Positions 7,421-13,728 of a stretch of 23,940 nucleotides of DNA are shown here, piece after piece. Numbering within the stretch: the first letter of the stretch is position 1; every line of letters starts with the position of its first letter. The translations under genes and the position numbers were made by a program. The notes under the pieces are model-generated. The model ran no database searches. It was not told the origin of the DNA and saw only the letters and a list, made by a program, of their open reading frames with translations. Origin of the DNA: UBA10205 sp035289625 (GTDB taxonomy: Archaea > Iainarchaeota > Iainarchaeia > Iainarchaeales > Iainarchaeaceae); contig DATDWP010000023.1 of the NCBI GenBank assembly GCA_035289625.1, positions 1 to 23,940 on the forward strand, written 5' to 3'.

Positions 7421-7495
7421 TGGGCATAGGAGGATTCGAACCTCCGACACTTGGTGTATAAGACCAATGCTCTGACCAGGCTGAGCTATATGCCC
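7421..7495 (-). tRNA. tRNA-Ile (anticodon UAU)
   Basis: The tRNA is 75 nt and folds as a complete cloverleaf. The acceptor stem is GGGCATA/TATGCCC (7 perfect pairs) with discriminator A73, and the D-stem is GCTC/GAGC with GG in the loop. The anticodon arm is TTGGT-CTTATAC-ACCAA, giving anticodon TAT after U33. The variable region is GTGTC, and the T-arm is GGAGG-TTCGAAT-CCTCC. CCA is not encoded and no intron is visible. UAU reads the isoleucine codon AUA. Most archaea instead use tRNA-Ile(CAU) modified to agmatidine by TiaS, so this is an uncommon solution. The gene lies immediately upstream of ileS on the same strand, preceded by a foldable 62-nt RNA segment. Confidence 0.95.
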
Positions 7496-7501
7496 CCGAA
7501 A

Positions 7502-7563
7502 GGTTCGCCCAGGCCTTGACTATCTTCGGCTTTAAAGCCTCGATAGGTCGTGCTGCGCAAACC
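7502..7563 (-). ncRNA. Candidate structured RNA fused to the 5' side of tRNA-Ile(UAU)
   Basis: On the minus strand GGTTTGCGCAG (7563-7553) pairs with CTGGGCGAACC (7512-7502): 10 of 11 pairs, including one GU, with one GG mismatch. Inside lies a second helix, GA-C-CTATC with GATAGTC (7 bp, one bulge). Above it is an asymmetric loop of GA opposite GAA (possible tandem sheared G-A pairs, kink-turn-like), capped by the palindrome GGCTTTAAAGCC. The layout of lower stem, unpaired pocket, upper stem and K-turn-like loop resembles archaeal H/ACA guide RNAs, but I see no ACA box at the expected 3' position. It ends 6 nt before the tRNA, and a TATA-like TTTAAAAA lies at about 7597-7604. It may be a separate RNA or a structured pre-tRNA leader. 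Confidence 0.4.
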
Positions 7564-7662
7564 CGTCTTTTACCTAAATATTGCACTAAATTAGGTTTTT
7601 AAAGCTAGACAAAACAGGGGCTTGCGGGACTTTTGCTTTGTTGGTTTTTTGGGAGGGGCTTG

Positions 7663-8004
7663 CTATAGCTCCTTGAGGCTTAGATTGTTTGCGGTGTTTA
7701 TTTCAAAATTCCCGGTGGCTTTTTCGATTTTGCCGTATTTGCCGCTATTGAGGCGCATTGCATTTTTGTAAGTGGTGATATATGCGTTTGTTATTTTGTA
7801 ATACTCTCCGCGGGCAACATTTTCAATGTCTAGGTCCCACAATGAGAGGTAAATGCATCCGGTTTCGTCGCCAGCAAGCGCTTCTGCTACTTTGTGAAAT
7901 AGTCCATCACTTTGCGTCACCACTTCTCTACTAGGGGCGATTTCCTCTATTTTTAGAATGAGTTCTATTTTCTTTTGTGACGGTTTTAATTCATTCACTT
8001 TCAT
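7663..8004 (-). CDS. OB-fold single-stranded nucleic-acid-binding protein (SSB/RPA-like)
   Basis: The protein is 113 aa from ATG 8004, which has GGAG 7 nt upstream; the ORF is open further but that part overlaps the kinase gene. It forms one OB-fold: MKVNELKPSQKKIELILKIE, then HKVAEALAGDETGCIYLSLWDLDIENV, GEYYKITNAYITTYKNAMRL and NSGKYGKIEKA. The 'VAEALxGDETGxIxLxLWD' and 'YxxxxxGxMRLNxGxYGKIE' segments are typical of the archaeal single-OB SSB/RPA family, which binds ssDNA in replication and repair. There is no acidic C-terminal tail. It starts 16 nt after the P-loop kinase gene, so the two probably form one transcript. Confidence 0.85.
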   Translation of the reverse strand: MKVNELKPSQKKIELILKIEEIAPSREVVTQSDGLFHKVAEALAGDETGCIYLSLWDLDIENVARGEYYKITNAYITTYKNAMRLNSGKYGKIEKATGNFEINTANNLSLKEL

Positions 8005-8020
8005 AAAATAGCTCCAAAAT

Positions 8021-8548
8021 TTATTGTATTTTTTGCATGAGGTTTTCGATCTGTAAATAAAAATCCTTTTTGCTTGATTGGTTTTTGATTTCGATTTTGG
8101 CTTCCTGCAAAACTTTTTCAAGCCCCTTTGTTTTGCTATCCTGCTTGTCGCGCTCTAAAAATTCCTTTTTTTGGGATGGGTCGATTTTGGATCTTCGTAA
8201 AAACCTCTCATCTGAACCTGCAACAATTTTTATGATCCAAATTTGCGGGAAGATTTTGCGGAAGTATTCTATTTCCTCAATTGAGCGCGGGCCTACTAGA
8301 AGGATATTATCGTGCTGCGTGATTTTTTTTTCAAGCAGTTGCGCAATAGCATCCATGCCCATTTTTTTGCGCAGGCTATCACCAAGGTTTAGCATTTTTT
8401 CCTTTGTGGGTTTTTCGCCGCGCTCTTCTATCATTTCAGAAAGTACTGAGCTGAAGGTGTATTTTTGGTAGCCGTATTTTTTTGCAATATAGTCTGCTGC
8501 GGTGTCTTTTCCGGACCTTGCAAGCCCCACTACTATAAGCACTGCCAT
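8021..8548 (-). CDS. P-loop nucleoside/nucleotide kinase-like ATPase (dephospho-CoA kinase/adenylate kinase fold)
   Basis: The protein is 175 aa, beginning with strand VLIVVG and the Walker A motif GLARSGKDT (8-16). It is followed by AADYIAKKYGYQKYTFSSVL, a substrate-binding segment (GDSLRKKMGMDAIAQLLEKK), the strand NILLVGPRSIEEIEYF and a lid-like basic stretch (DERFLRRSKIDPSQ...RD). This is the layout of small archaeal (d)NMP or dephospho-CoA kinase-like proteins (UPF0200-like). The substrate cannot be fixed from sequence. A TATA-like ATTTAATAA (8571-8579) lies about 27 nt before the ATG with no SD, so the mRNA is probably leaderless. The OB-fold gene follows 16 nt downstream. Confidence 0.8.
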   Translation of the reverse strand: MAVLIVVGLARSGKDTAADYIAKKYGYQKYTFSSVLSEMIEERGEKPTKEKMLNLGDSLRKKMGMDAIAQLLEKKITQHDNILLVGPRSIEEIEYFRKIFPQIWIIKIVAGSDERFLRRSKIDPSQKKEFLERDKQDSKTKGLEKVLQEAKIEIKNQSSKKDFYLQIENLMQKIQ

Positions 8549-8570
8549 ATAGGAAGAATTATTATTTTAG

Positions 8571-8579
8571 TTATTAAAT
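8571..8579 (-). promoter_or_regulatory. TATA box of the kinase/OB-fold operon (leaderless)
   Basis: ATTTAATAA on the minus strand is centred about 27 nt before ATG 8548, with no SD in between. Confidence 0.4.
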
Positions 8580-8610
8580 AGTGGTTTTTGGATTTTTAGA
8601 AATAGTTGCA

Positions 8611-8653
8611 AATTAAAAAATTATAAAGGCCTGCCTCATTTGTAATGAGGCAG
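8611..8653 (-). terminator. Intrinsic-like terminator of the thermosome transcript
   Basis: On the minus strand CTGCCTCATT (8653-8644) and AATGAGGCAG (8640-8631) form a perfect 10-bp hairpin with a 3-nt loop. It is followed by GGCC and a T-rich tail (TTTATAATTTTTTAATT, down to about 8611). It lies 83 nt after the thermosome stop. Confidence 0.65.
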
Positions 8654-8654
8654 C

Positions 8655-8733
8655 CCTCGCTCCCAACGCCGTCGTTGCGAAGCATTCCCCATCCGTTAGG
8701 ATGGTGCCTCGCACCCAACAGACGAAACTGTTG
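8655..8733 (-). repeat. Two tandem hairpin units in the thermosome 3' region
   Basis: The 13-mer CCTCGCWCCCAAC occurs at 8655-8667 and 8707-8719 (plus-strand reading), exactly 52 bp apart. Each copy runs into a hairpin whose first arm starts in its CAAC: CAACG/CGTTG (8664-8677) and CAACAG/CTGTTG (8716-8733). On its other side each copy is flanked by a second hairpin: CTGCCTCATT/AATGAGGCAG (8631-8653) and CCATCC/GGATGG (8689-8704). The stem sequences differ between units but the layout is kept, as expected for a duplicated RNA structure. It is co-transcribed with the thermosome if read on the minus strand. Confidence 0.55.
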
Positions 8734-8735
8734 AG

Positions 8736-10379
8736 TTACATATCCATGTCAGGGCCCATGCCTCCCATTCCCGGGGGCATTCCGGCTCCTGCTCTGCTCT
8801 TTCCTGATCCTGCGATTATATCATCTATGCGCAGGAGCATTTCAGCAACTTCAGACCCTGATGTTATGGCCTGGGTTTTTACCTTAAGTGGTTCTAGCAC
8901 TTTGTTCTTTTTCATGTCGTCTAGTTTTGCGCCAAAGACATTCACCCCGATGTATTTTCCGTCCTTGTTTGAGTGTTTGCTGCGTAGGGCTACTAGTGTA
9001 TCTATTGGGTCCATTCCTGCAGTTTCTGCTAAGGTGCGGGGGATTATTTCAAGGGCTTCAGCAAATGCTTCGATTGCAAGTTGTTCTCTTCCGCCGATTG
9101 TTTTTGCGTATTCGCGTAGTTTGAATGCAACTTCTGCTTCGCAGCTCCCTCCGCCTGCTACTACTTTTCCGTCATTTATTGCAGCTGATAGGGCTCCAAT
9201 TGCATCTTTTACCGCCCTTTCGGCTTCATCTACGACATGTTCTGTTCCGCCGCGCACTAGTATTGATACGCTCTTCGGGTTTTTGCACCCTTCAACAAAG
9301 ACCATGTCGTCTCCGGAGATTTTTTTCTCCTGTACAATTTGGGATTTTCCAAGATCAGCACTTGTTAGGTCCTTTACGCGTGAGACAATTTTTGCGCCTG
9401 TTGCTTTTGCAAGCGAATCCATGTCTGATTTTTTTACCCTGCGAACTCCGAGTATTCCTTCTTTTGCAAGATAGTGCTGGGCAATATCATCAATTCCTTT
9501 TTGGCATATTACAACATTTGCCCCGGACTTTTTGACGGTTTCAACCATGTTGCGAAGTATTTTCTCTTCTTGGTCTAAAAATGCCTGTAATTGTTCCGGA
9601 TCAGATATTTGTATTTTTGTATCGGTTTCCGGGCTTTTTATTTCCATTGCAGCATCAATTAGTGCTATTTTTGCGCCTTCAATTTTTTTTGGCATTCCAG
9701 AGTGCACTACTTCTTTATCTATTACGATTCCTTTTATAAGTTCAGAATCTCCCATGCTGCCGCCGACCTTTTTTTCGACTTTGATGTCGTCAAGTTCGAT
9801 TACTGTTTTTTTGTCCTCTTCTGTTGCGATTTGCACGATTGCGTTCATGACAAGTTTTGCAAGGATATCTTCGCCTTCTGCGCTCTTTCCTGTCATTGAT
9901 GTCATTGCAATTTGTTCTAGCATTTGTTTGTCATTAATTGTGATTTCATCTGCTGCGTCTGCGTAGAGTTCTTTTGCTTTTGCAGCAGCTAGCCTATACC
10001 CTTTGATTATAATTGATGGGTGTATTTCATCGTTTAGAAGTTTTTCTGCCTTTTCAAGTAGGCCACCAGCTATTACAACTGCTGTGGTTGTACCATCGCC
10101 AACTTCGGCGTCTTGGGTTTTTGCAACTTCAACCATCATTTTTCCTGCTGGATGGTCAATACTCATCTCCTGCAAAATGGTTGCTCCGTCGTTTGAAATT
10201 ATTACATCGCCAAGATCATCAACAATCATCTTGTCCATTCCCTTTGGCCCAAGTGTGCTCTTTACTGCGTTTGCAACTGCTTTTGCTATCAGTATATTTA
10301 TTCTTTGAGCGTCCCTTCCGCGTGTTCTTCTTGTCCCTTCCGGTAAAAATACCACTTGCTGGTTCATATCCTGTGCCAT
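8736..10379 (-). CDS. thsA: Thermosome subunit (group II chaperonin)
   Basis: The protein is 547 aa, full family length. Visible are the N-terminal ATPase signature (STLGPKGMDKMIVDDLGDVI), SNDGATILQEM, the VGDGTTTAVVIAGGLL nucleotide-binding motif with catalytic Asp, the apical domain with its helical protrusion (about 200-370), the C-terminal ATPase part (INDGKVVAGGGSCEAEVA; GMDPIDTLVALR) and the Gly/Met-rich tail GMPPGMGGMGPDMDM that lines the cavity. It forms the double-ring ATP-driven folding machine of the cytosol. ATG 10379 has a very strong SD (GGAGGGG, ending 4 nt before the ATG) and a TATA box at 10417-10430. Heat-shock control is usual for the family. It is monocistronic with a structured 3' region. 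Confidence 0.97.
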   Translation of the reverse strand: MAQDMNQQVVFLPEGTRRTRGRDAQRINILIAKAVANAVKSTLGPKGMDKMIVDDLGDVIISNDGATILQEMSIDHPAGKMMVEVAKTQDAEVGDGTTTAVVIAGGLLEKAEKLLNDEIHPSIIIKGYRLAAAKAKELYADAADEITINDKQMLEQIAMTSMTGKSAEGEDILAKLVMNAIVQIATEEDKKTVIELDDIKVEKKVGGSMGDSELIKGIVIDKEVVHSGMPKKIEGAKIALIDAAMEIKSPETDTKIQISDPEQLQAFLDQEEKILRNMVETVKKSGANVVICQKGIDDIAQHYLAKEGILGVRRVKKSDMDSLAKATGAKIVSRVKDLTSADLGKSQIVQEKKISGDDMVFVEGCKNPKSVSILVRGGTEHVVDEAERAVKDAIGALSAAINDGKVVAGGGSCEAEVAFKLREYAKTIGGREQLAIEAFAEALEIIPRTLAETAGMDPIDTLVALRSKHSNKDGKYIGVNVFGAKLDDMKKNKVLEPLKVKTQAITSGSEVAEMLLRIDDIIAGSGKSRAGAGMPPGMGGMGPDMDM

Positions 10380-10416
10380 ACAACCCCTCCTGAAAAGTGT
10401 TTTTTTAATGGCTAAA

Positions 10417-10430
10417 TTTAATATAAAATC
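10417..10430 (-). promoter_or_regulatory. Thermosome promoter (TATA box)
   Basis: GATTTTATATTAAA on the minus strand would place the start of transcription near 10398 and the SD GGAGGGG at 10384-10390 shortly after it. A copy of TTGCTGGATAT (10440-10450) lies just upstream and another at 10475-10485. Confidence 0.55.
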
Positions 10431-10439
10431 GTATAATTA

Positions 10440-10485
10440 TTGCTGGATATAAGCATATAAAAACCCTATGTTTTTTGCTGGATAT
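10440..10485. repeat. Pair of direct repeats TTGCTGGATAT in the thermosome upstream region
   Basis: Identical 11-mers lie at 10440-10450 and 10475-10485 (35 bp start to start), flanking a TATA-like CATATAAAAA at 10454-10463 on the plus strand. They sit upstream of the thermosome promoter and could be regulator sites. Confidence 0.4.
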
Positions 10486-10608
10486 TAAAGTAATGTCTCT
10501 TTTGGCCCAGCCATTGTCTTGCGCATTAAAAGTCAAATCCCTCCTATTGGCTTGTCCTTTGGCCTTAGGTCTAGTTTGAGGGCAGTAAAAAGACGTCATT
10601 TTTTGTAA
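10486..10608. other. Intergenic stretch with no recognised gene
   Basis: This is the middle of the 324-bp gap between thermosome and the coiled-coil gene. A plus-strand TATA at 10454-10463 points into it and it ends in a T-run (10597-10604), so a short RNA is possible. I find no convincing fold, C/D-box motifs or tRNA, and the 64-aa minus-strand ORF has no coding character. Confidence 0.3.
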
Positions 10609-10620
10609 TTATATAAAAGG
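10609..10620 (+). promoter_or_regulatory. TATA box of the coiled-coil/lipoprotein operon
   Basis: TTATATAAAAGG lies 84-95 nt before ATG 10704, predicting a leader of about 60 nt that carries the SD GGAGGT. The core TTATATAA is palindromic and could also work on the other strand. Confidence 0.5.
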
Positions 10621-10703
10621 GTGAGTGCCTTTGCTTTTCGCTTTGTTTTTAAGGGTTATGTGCTTATTTTTCTAAAATTTTGATTTTTTGGAGGTAGATT
10701 AGA

Positions 10704-12092
10704 ATGGCAAAATTAATGGGTATAATTAGTGTTTTTTTGCTGCTCTTTTGCACATTTTCTTTTGCAGAAGAAGTATATACAACAGCAGAAACAGCAGTAG
10801 ATGCAGATGCTAGTGCAGATGCACAAGTTGAGGCAGATGGTGAAGTTAGTACAACAAATACAACAAAAGCCCCGGGAAGGGTTGTTGCGGGGGTAAGATT
10901 GCCGCCAAAACAGCAGGGGGATGGTATAAGAGATATAGTTAGTGCAAATGTGAAAGACCGTATGGTGGAAAATACAAAAGAAAGAGCAATGGATGAAAAA
11001 AAGAGATTTGAAGATAAGGTAATGGATAGGGCAAAAGGGCGCGTAATTGACCAGATTAAAGACCAGGCCCGTGATAGGCTGCGGCAATCTGCGCTCATTG
11101 TGGCAAAAGCAAGGCTTGAGTCCTCAGCAGATGGTGAATCAAAGCGGCTGATATTGGCAAGGCATCTTGAGGCTAAATCAGATGCAGAAGTTGGAGTTTC
11201 AGAGTATGCTGAGTTGAAAGGCCGGTTTGACAAGGCTTCAAAAGAGGAAAAAGACGAATTGAGAGAAGAGCTCAAGGCAAAAGCTGGCAGGGCGCTTCTT
11301 GCTCAGATCGAAGCAATCCTTGCAAGGCTTGCGGCAATAAAAGAGAATGTAGACGATACTACAAAAGTAGATGAGGCAATAAAATTTTTCGAAGAGAAAA
11401 AAGCAAAGCTTGAGAGCGGGGATTATACACGCGAGGATCTAATAAAAATCTCTGTTGAAATCCGCGCTTTCTGGAAAACCCATAAATTTGAAGTGAAAAA
11501 AAAGGTAGGCCGCGAAGTATCTGTGCGCCTTGAAAACCTCATTTCAAAAACAGAGAAAATACTAGCAAGGCTTTCAGCAAAAATTGCGGATCTAAAAGCT
11601 CAAGGCAAAGACACTGCAAGGCTAGAAGCGGGTGTTGAAAAAATAAATTCAGATCTGAACAGGCTAGAAAACGCAATCGCAACGCTCAAAGAGGAGTATG
11701 CAGATGCAGATAAGAGAAGTGAAGTTTCAGAAACAATAAAGAGCGCTCATAGGTTGTTGCAAGCAGCGCACAAACAGTTGCAGAGCGATTTGCTGCTCTT
11801 AAGATCACTGATTAAGGCAACCTCTGAATTAGGGGCATCTGTTGCAATCAGTGCAGCCACCACAAGCGAACTAGAAGTGCTCGAAGAAGAGGGCAGTGAA
11901 GTGGTTGAACTTGAAGTTGCAGCCGAAGAAATTGTTCAAGTTGCAGATTCGGAATCTTCTGAAATTGAGGTAGAATCAGAAGTAGAGTCAGAGACTGAAT
12001 CGGAATCTGAAGGTTCAGACGATACAAGCGCGCAATCTGATACAGAGGTTGTTTCAGATATAGAAGGGGAGGTTGAGGCAAATGATCAGTAA
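10704..12092 (+). CDS. Secreted coiled-coil protein with acidic C-terminal tail, function unknown
   Basis: The protein is 462 aa. Residues 1-21 are a Sec signal peptide (MAKLMGIISVFLLLFCTFSFA, cleavage after FSFA). A Thr/Asp/Ala-rich spacer (22-56) follows. Residues about 75-370 are strongly helical and charged with long coiled-coil stretches (DRAKGRVIDQIKDQARDRLR; SKTEKILARLSAKIADLKAQ). The tail from 385 is a Glu/Ser/Val-rich acidic low-complexity region (EVESEVESETESESEGSDD). There is no TM anchor after the signal peptide, so the protein is secreted or held by partners. ATG is supported by GGAGGT 8 nt upstream. The gene overlaps the following lipoprotein gene by 11 bp, so the two proteins are made together and perhaps interact. 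I do not recognise the family. Confidence 0.85.
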   Translation: MAKLMGIISVFLLLFCTFSFAEEVYTTAETAVDADASADAQVEADGEVSTTNTTKAPGRVVAGVRLPPKQQGDGIRDIVSANVKDRMVENTKERAMDEKKRFEDKVMDRAKGRVIDQIKDQARDRLRQSALIVAKARLESSADGESKRLILARHLEAKSDAEVGVSEYAELKGRFDKASKEEKDELREELKAKAGRALLAQIEAILARLAAIKENVDDTTKVDEAIKFFEEKKAKLESGDYTREDLIKISVEIRAFWKTHKFEVKKKVGREVSVRLENLISKTEKILARLSAKIADLKAQGKDTARLEAGVEKINSDLNRLENAIATLKEEYADADKRSEVSETIKSAHRLLQAAHKQLQSDLLLLRSLIKATSELGASVAISAATTSELEVLEEEGSEVVELEVAAEEIVQVADSESSEIEVESEVESETESESEGSDDTSAQSDTEVVSDIEGEVEANDQ

Positions 12093-12327
12093 AACTACAC
12101 TCGCGCTGCTACTTATAGCAGCAGTTGCAATCTCTGGGTGCTCAGGTCCTTCATATGAGGCTCCGGCACAAGAGGATAGCGCAGAACAAACTTCCACGCA
12201 GTTGGCAGCATCCGATAGCGAGCTCAATGATATGGATAATGAGCTTGCGCAAATGGATCAGGATTTGCGGACTTCAGAAGTTGAAGAAGATGAAGTAATA
12301 GAAGTTAACGAGGACACCTTTAGCTAA
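12082..12327 (+). CDS. Small acidic lipoprotein
   Basis: The protein is 81 aa. The N-terminus (MISKTTLALLLIAAVAISGC) is a lipoprotein signal with lipobox ISGC. The mature part is Ser/Ala/Gln-rich and then strongly acidic (ELNDMDNELAQMDQDL, EVEEDEVIEVNEDTFS) with a heptad-like helix, suggesting a short coiled-coil anchor. The ATG at 12082 has GGAGGT 8 nt upstream inside the end of the preceding gene; an in-frame TTG at 12073 overlaps that SD and is less likely. The stop codon lies inside the terminator palindrome. A membrane-anchored partner for the preceding secreted coiled-coil protein is a reasonable inference. Confidence 0.8.
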   Translation: MISKTTLALLLIAAVAISGCSGPSYEAPAQEDSAEQTSTQLAASDSELNDMDNELAQMDQDLRTSEVEEDEVIEVNEDTFS

Positions 12328-12350
12328 AGGTGTCGCTTTTTTATTTTTTT
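12313..12350 (+). terminator. Palindromic intrinsic-type terminator containing the lipoprotein stop codon
   Basis: GACACCTTTAG (12313-12323) and CTAAAGGTGTC (12324-12334) are a perfect 22-bp palindrome, followed by GC and a T-rich tract (12337-12350). The TAA stop of the lipoprotein gene is at 12325-12327 within the stem. Confidence 0.75.
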
Positions 12351-12372
12351 AATAGCGCTAATTTTTGGAAAT

Positions 12373-12394
12373 ATTTCTAATTTATTTCTAATTT
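12373..12394. repeat. Tandem duplication of the 11-mer ATTTCTAATTT
   Basis: Two adjacent exact copies (12373-12383, 12384-12394) lie in the AT-rich gap upstream of the 12506 gene promoter. It may be slippage or a regulator site. Confidence 0.5.
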
Positions 12395-12429
12395 GCATAA
12401 TTTGATTTCTATGAAATTCTACTAATCTG

Positions 12430-12460
12430 CTATATAGTCTATATAGGGCAATTATATAAA
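12430..12460 (+). promoter_or_regulatory. Promoter of the 12506 gene with paired CTATATAG palindromes
   Basis: CTATATAG occurs at 12430-12437 and 12439-12446, directly followed by GGGCAATTATATAAA, whose TATA (12451-12460) would start transcription near 12482. A third CTATATAG is at 13864-13871, and a similar AAATAGGGTAAATATATA is at 13895-13912. Confidence 0.45.
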
Positions 12461-12505
12461 TCTGCAAATCCGAAGTATTATTGCTAGTAATAGGGGGTGT
12501 ATTAG

Positions 12506-12697
12506 ATGAATAATTATTTTCTCTTCCTGCTGATGATATTTTTCGCACTTGCGGCGCTATGGGGGCAAAATTCTTCCCAGATCTCTGTTCAAGAACCAGG
12601 TGATGCTGTAGAAGTGCAAAGCGTTCTTGATGGGCAAGGCCAGCAACTAAGTCTTAGTAGTGAAGAATCTGAAAAAATTTCAAATTTAAATAGCTAG
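12506..12697 (+). CDS. Small secreted or membrane-anchored protein, function unknown
   Basis: The protein is 63 aa. The first 20 residues (MNNYFLFLLMIFFALAALWG) form a signal peptide or TM helix. The remaining 43 residues are polar and acidic (Gln, Ser, Glu, Val), ending EESEKISNLNS. It has its own TATA box at 12451-12460 and a good SD (GGTG at 12496-12499, 6 nt before ATG), which supports translation despite the small size. It follows the coiled-coil/lipoprotein operon after a terminator, so it is separately expressed. No family is recognised. Confidence 0.65.
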   Translation: MNNYFLFLLMIFFALAALWGQNSSQISVQEPGDAVEVQSVLDGQGQQLSLSSEESEKISNLNS

Positions 12698-12777
12698 TTT
12701 TTTGTGGCATCTTTTTTAAATTCAAAGTAAGTTGATTTTCTATTTTTATAATGCAATAGTTAAATTATCCTATTGGC

Positions 12778-13728
12778 CTAAAGCCTTCTTTGTTCAATTA
12801 GCATGTTGTAGAATGTGATATTTGTTACTTCTTCTTGTATGTCAACTATATCGCGCAGAACTGTTTCGATATAGGGGTAAAATTCCTTGCCTTTTGAGGC
12901 GTCGAGTTTTGTGTGGATTTCAGCTAGTTGCTGATCTGTAGTTCTTTCAAATTTTTCCTGCGGGTTTTTTACAAGATGGGTAATTGCCTCGCTCAGAGAA
13001 TCTTTGCAAAATTGCATTATTTCTTTTTTGTATTTAAAATCTGGTTTGCTTTGCCTAAATTGTATGCATGTGCGGTATAGTTCATCGCCTATGCGCTCAA
13101 GTTTTTTTGTGATCCTAAAATATGACGGGATCAGGATTACATTTTTTACTCCGGATGTTTGGAGTATATTCGAATCTATTAAAGAGAGTGAGAGTATTTT
13201 TGCAAGCAGGTGATAGAGCCTGTCTATTTCATTTTCCGTGAATTCATTTTCTGCAAGGTTTGGATCTGAACTGATATTATCTAGTGAAAATTCAATTAGC
13301 AAATTGAGCCTATAAAGTATTTGCCCGATCTCAACTTTTGAGTGGTCTAGTAGTACTTTGATTACTATTTTGCGTTTGTCCTCATAATTTATTTCAGTTC
13401 CTGCCATTCGCGCAAGGGTTTTTCTTATCCTTGTCTTGACTTCTTTTGTTAGGTCTTTTTCAGATGTTAGAACTATTGTTTCAATTCCAAGATAGTAGAC
13501 TGCATAGATTATTTGGTGTATATCTTGTGGGTGCTCGTCAATATTTAGTTCAATTTCGCGCATCTGCATTTTTTCAACAGGGTTTGCAGAAAGTACAAGT
13601 GTTTTATCCTGGCGCTCATAAATTAGAACTTCATTTTTTTCCTTTAGCCTATTTGCAATAACCCATTCTTTTGGCAGTGAAACAGAATAAGTAGAGCCTG
13701 CCACTAGTTGTATTCTTCGCTTTTCCAT
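12778..13728 (-). CDS. AbrB-PhoU fusion regulator (archaeal phosphate-uptake-regulator-like)
   Basis: The protein is 316 aa from ATG 13728, which has GGAG 8 nt upstream; an in-frame GTG at 13770 would add 14 residues that do not belong to the fold. Residues 1-47 are an AbrB/SpoVT-type swapped-hairpin DNA-binding domain (RRIQLVAGSTYSVSLPKEWV, then LKEKNEVLIYERQDKTLVLS). Residues about 100-310 are helical with PhoU-like repeats (LYRLNLLIEFSLDN; ITKKLERIGDELYRTCIQF; RDIVDIQEEV). In archaea such fusions often sit beside phosphate transport genes; none is here, so the regulated target is unknown. TATA-like TTAATATATGC lies at about 13792-13802. It faces away from the 14115 kinase gene. Confidence 0.85.
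   Translation of the reverse strand: MEKRRIQLVAGSTYSVSLPKEWVIANRLKEKNEVLIYERQDKTLVLSANPVEKMQMREIELNIDEHPQDIHQIIYAVYYLGIETIVLTSEKDLTKEVKTRIRKTLARMAGTEINYEDKRKIVIKVLLDHSKVEIGQILYRLNLLIEFSLDNISSDPNLAENEFTENEIDRLYHLLAKILSLSLIDSNILQTSGVKNVILIPSYFRITKKLERIGDELYRTCIQFRQSKPDFKYKKEIMQFCKDSLSEAITHLVKNPQEKFERTTDQQLAEIHTKLDASKGKEFYPYIETVLRDIVDIQEEVTNITFYNMLIEQRRL

Noticed and set aside
7306..7467. N-terminal extension of IleRS starting inside the tRNA
   Set aside because: The extension overlaps the tRNA T-arm and the 3' hairpin, is Lys-rich low complexity and is not part of the IleRS fold.
7302..7586. 94-aa ORF spanning the tRNA-Ile gene
   Set aside because: It runs through the whole tRNA and the structured RNA; only its last nine codons (from ATG 7331) are discussed as a possible upstream ORF.
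8701..10393. Several long plus-strand ORFs opposite the thermosome gene
   Set aside because: They are Ser/Leu/Phe-rich antisense shadows of the conserved chaperonin frame.
10405..10599. 64-aa minus-strand ORF upstream of the thermosome gene
   Set aside because: It overlaps the thermosome promoter, and its composition is not protein-like.
10465..10610. Possible small RNA in the thermosome-coiled-coil gap
   Set aside because: Promoter-like and T-run sequences exist, but no stable fold or known RNA motif was found, so it is not called as an RNA gene.
10664..11275. 203-aa Ser/Ala-rich minus-strand ORF
   Set aside because: It is an antisense shadow of the secreted coiled-coil gene, which has a signal peptide, SD and promoter.
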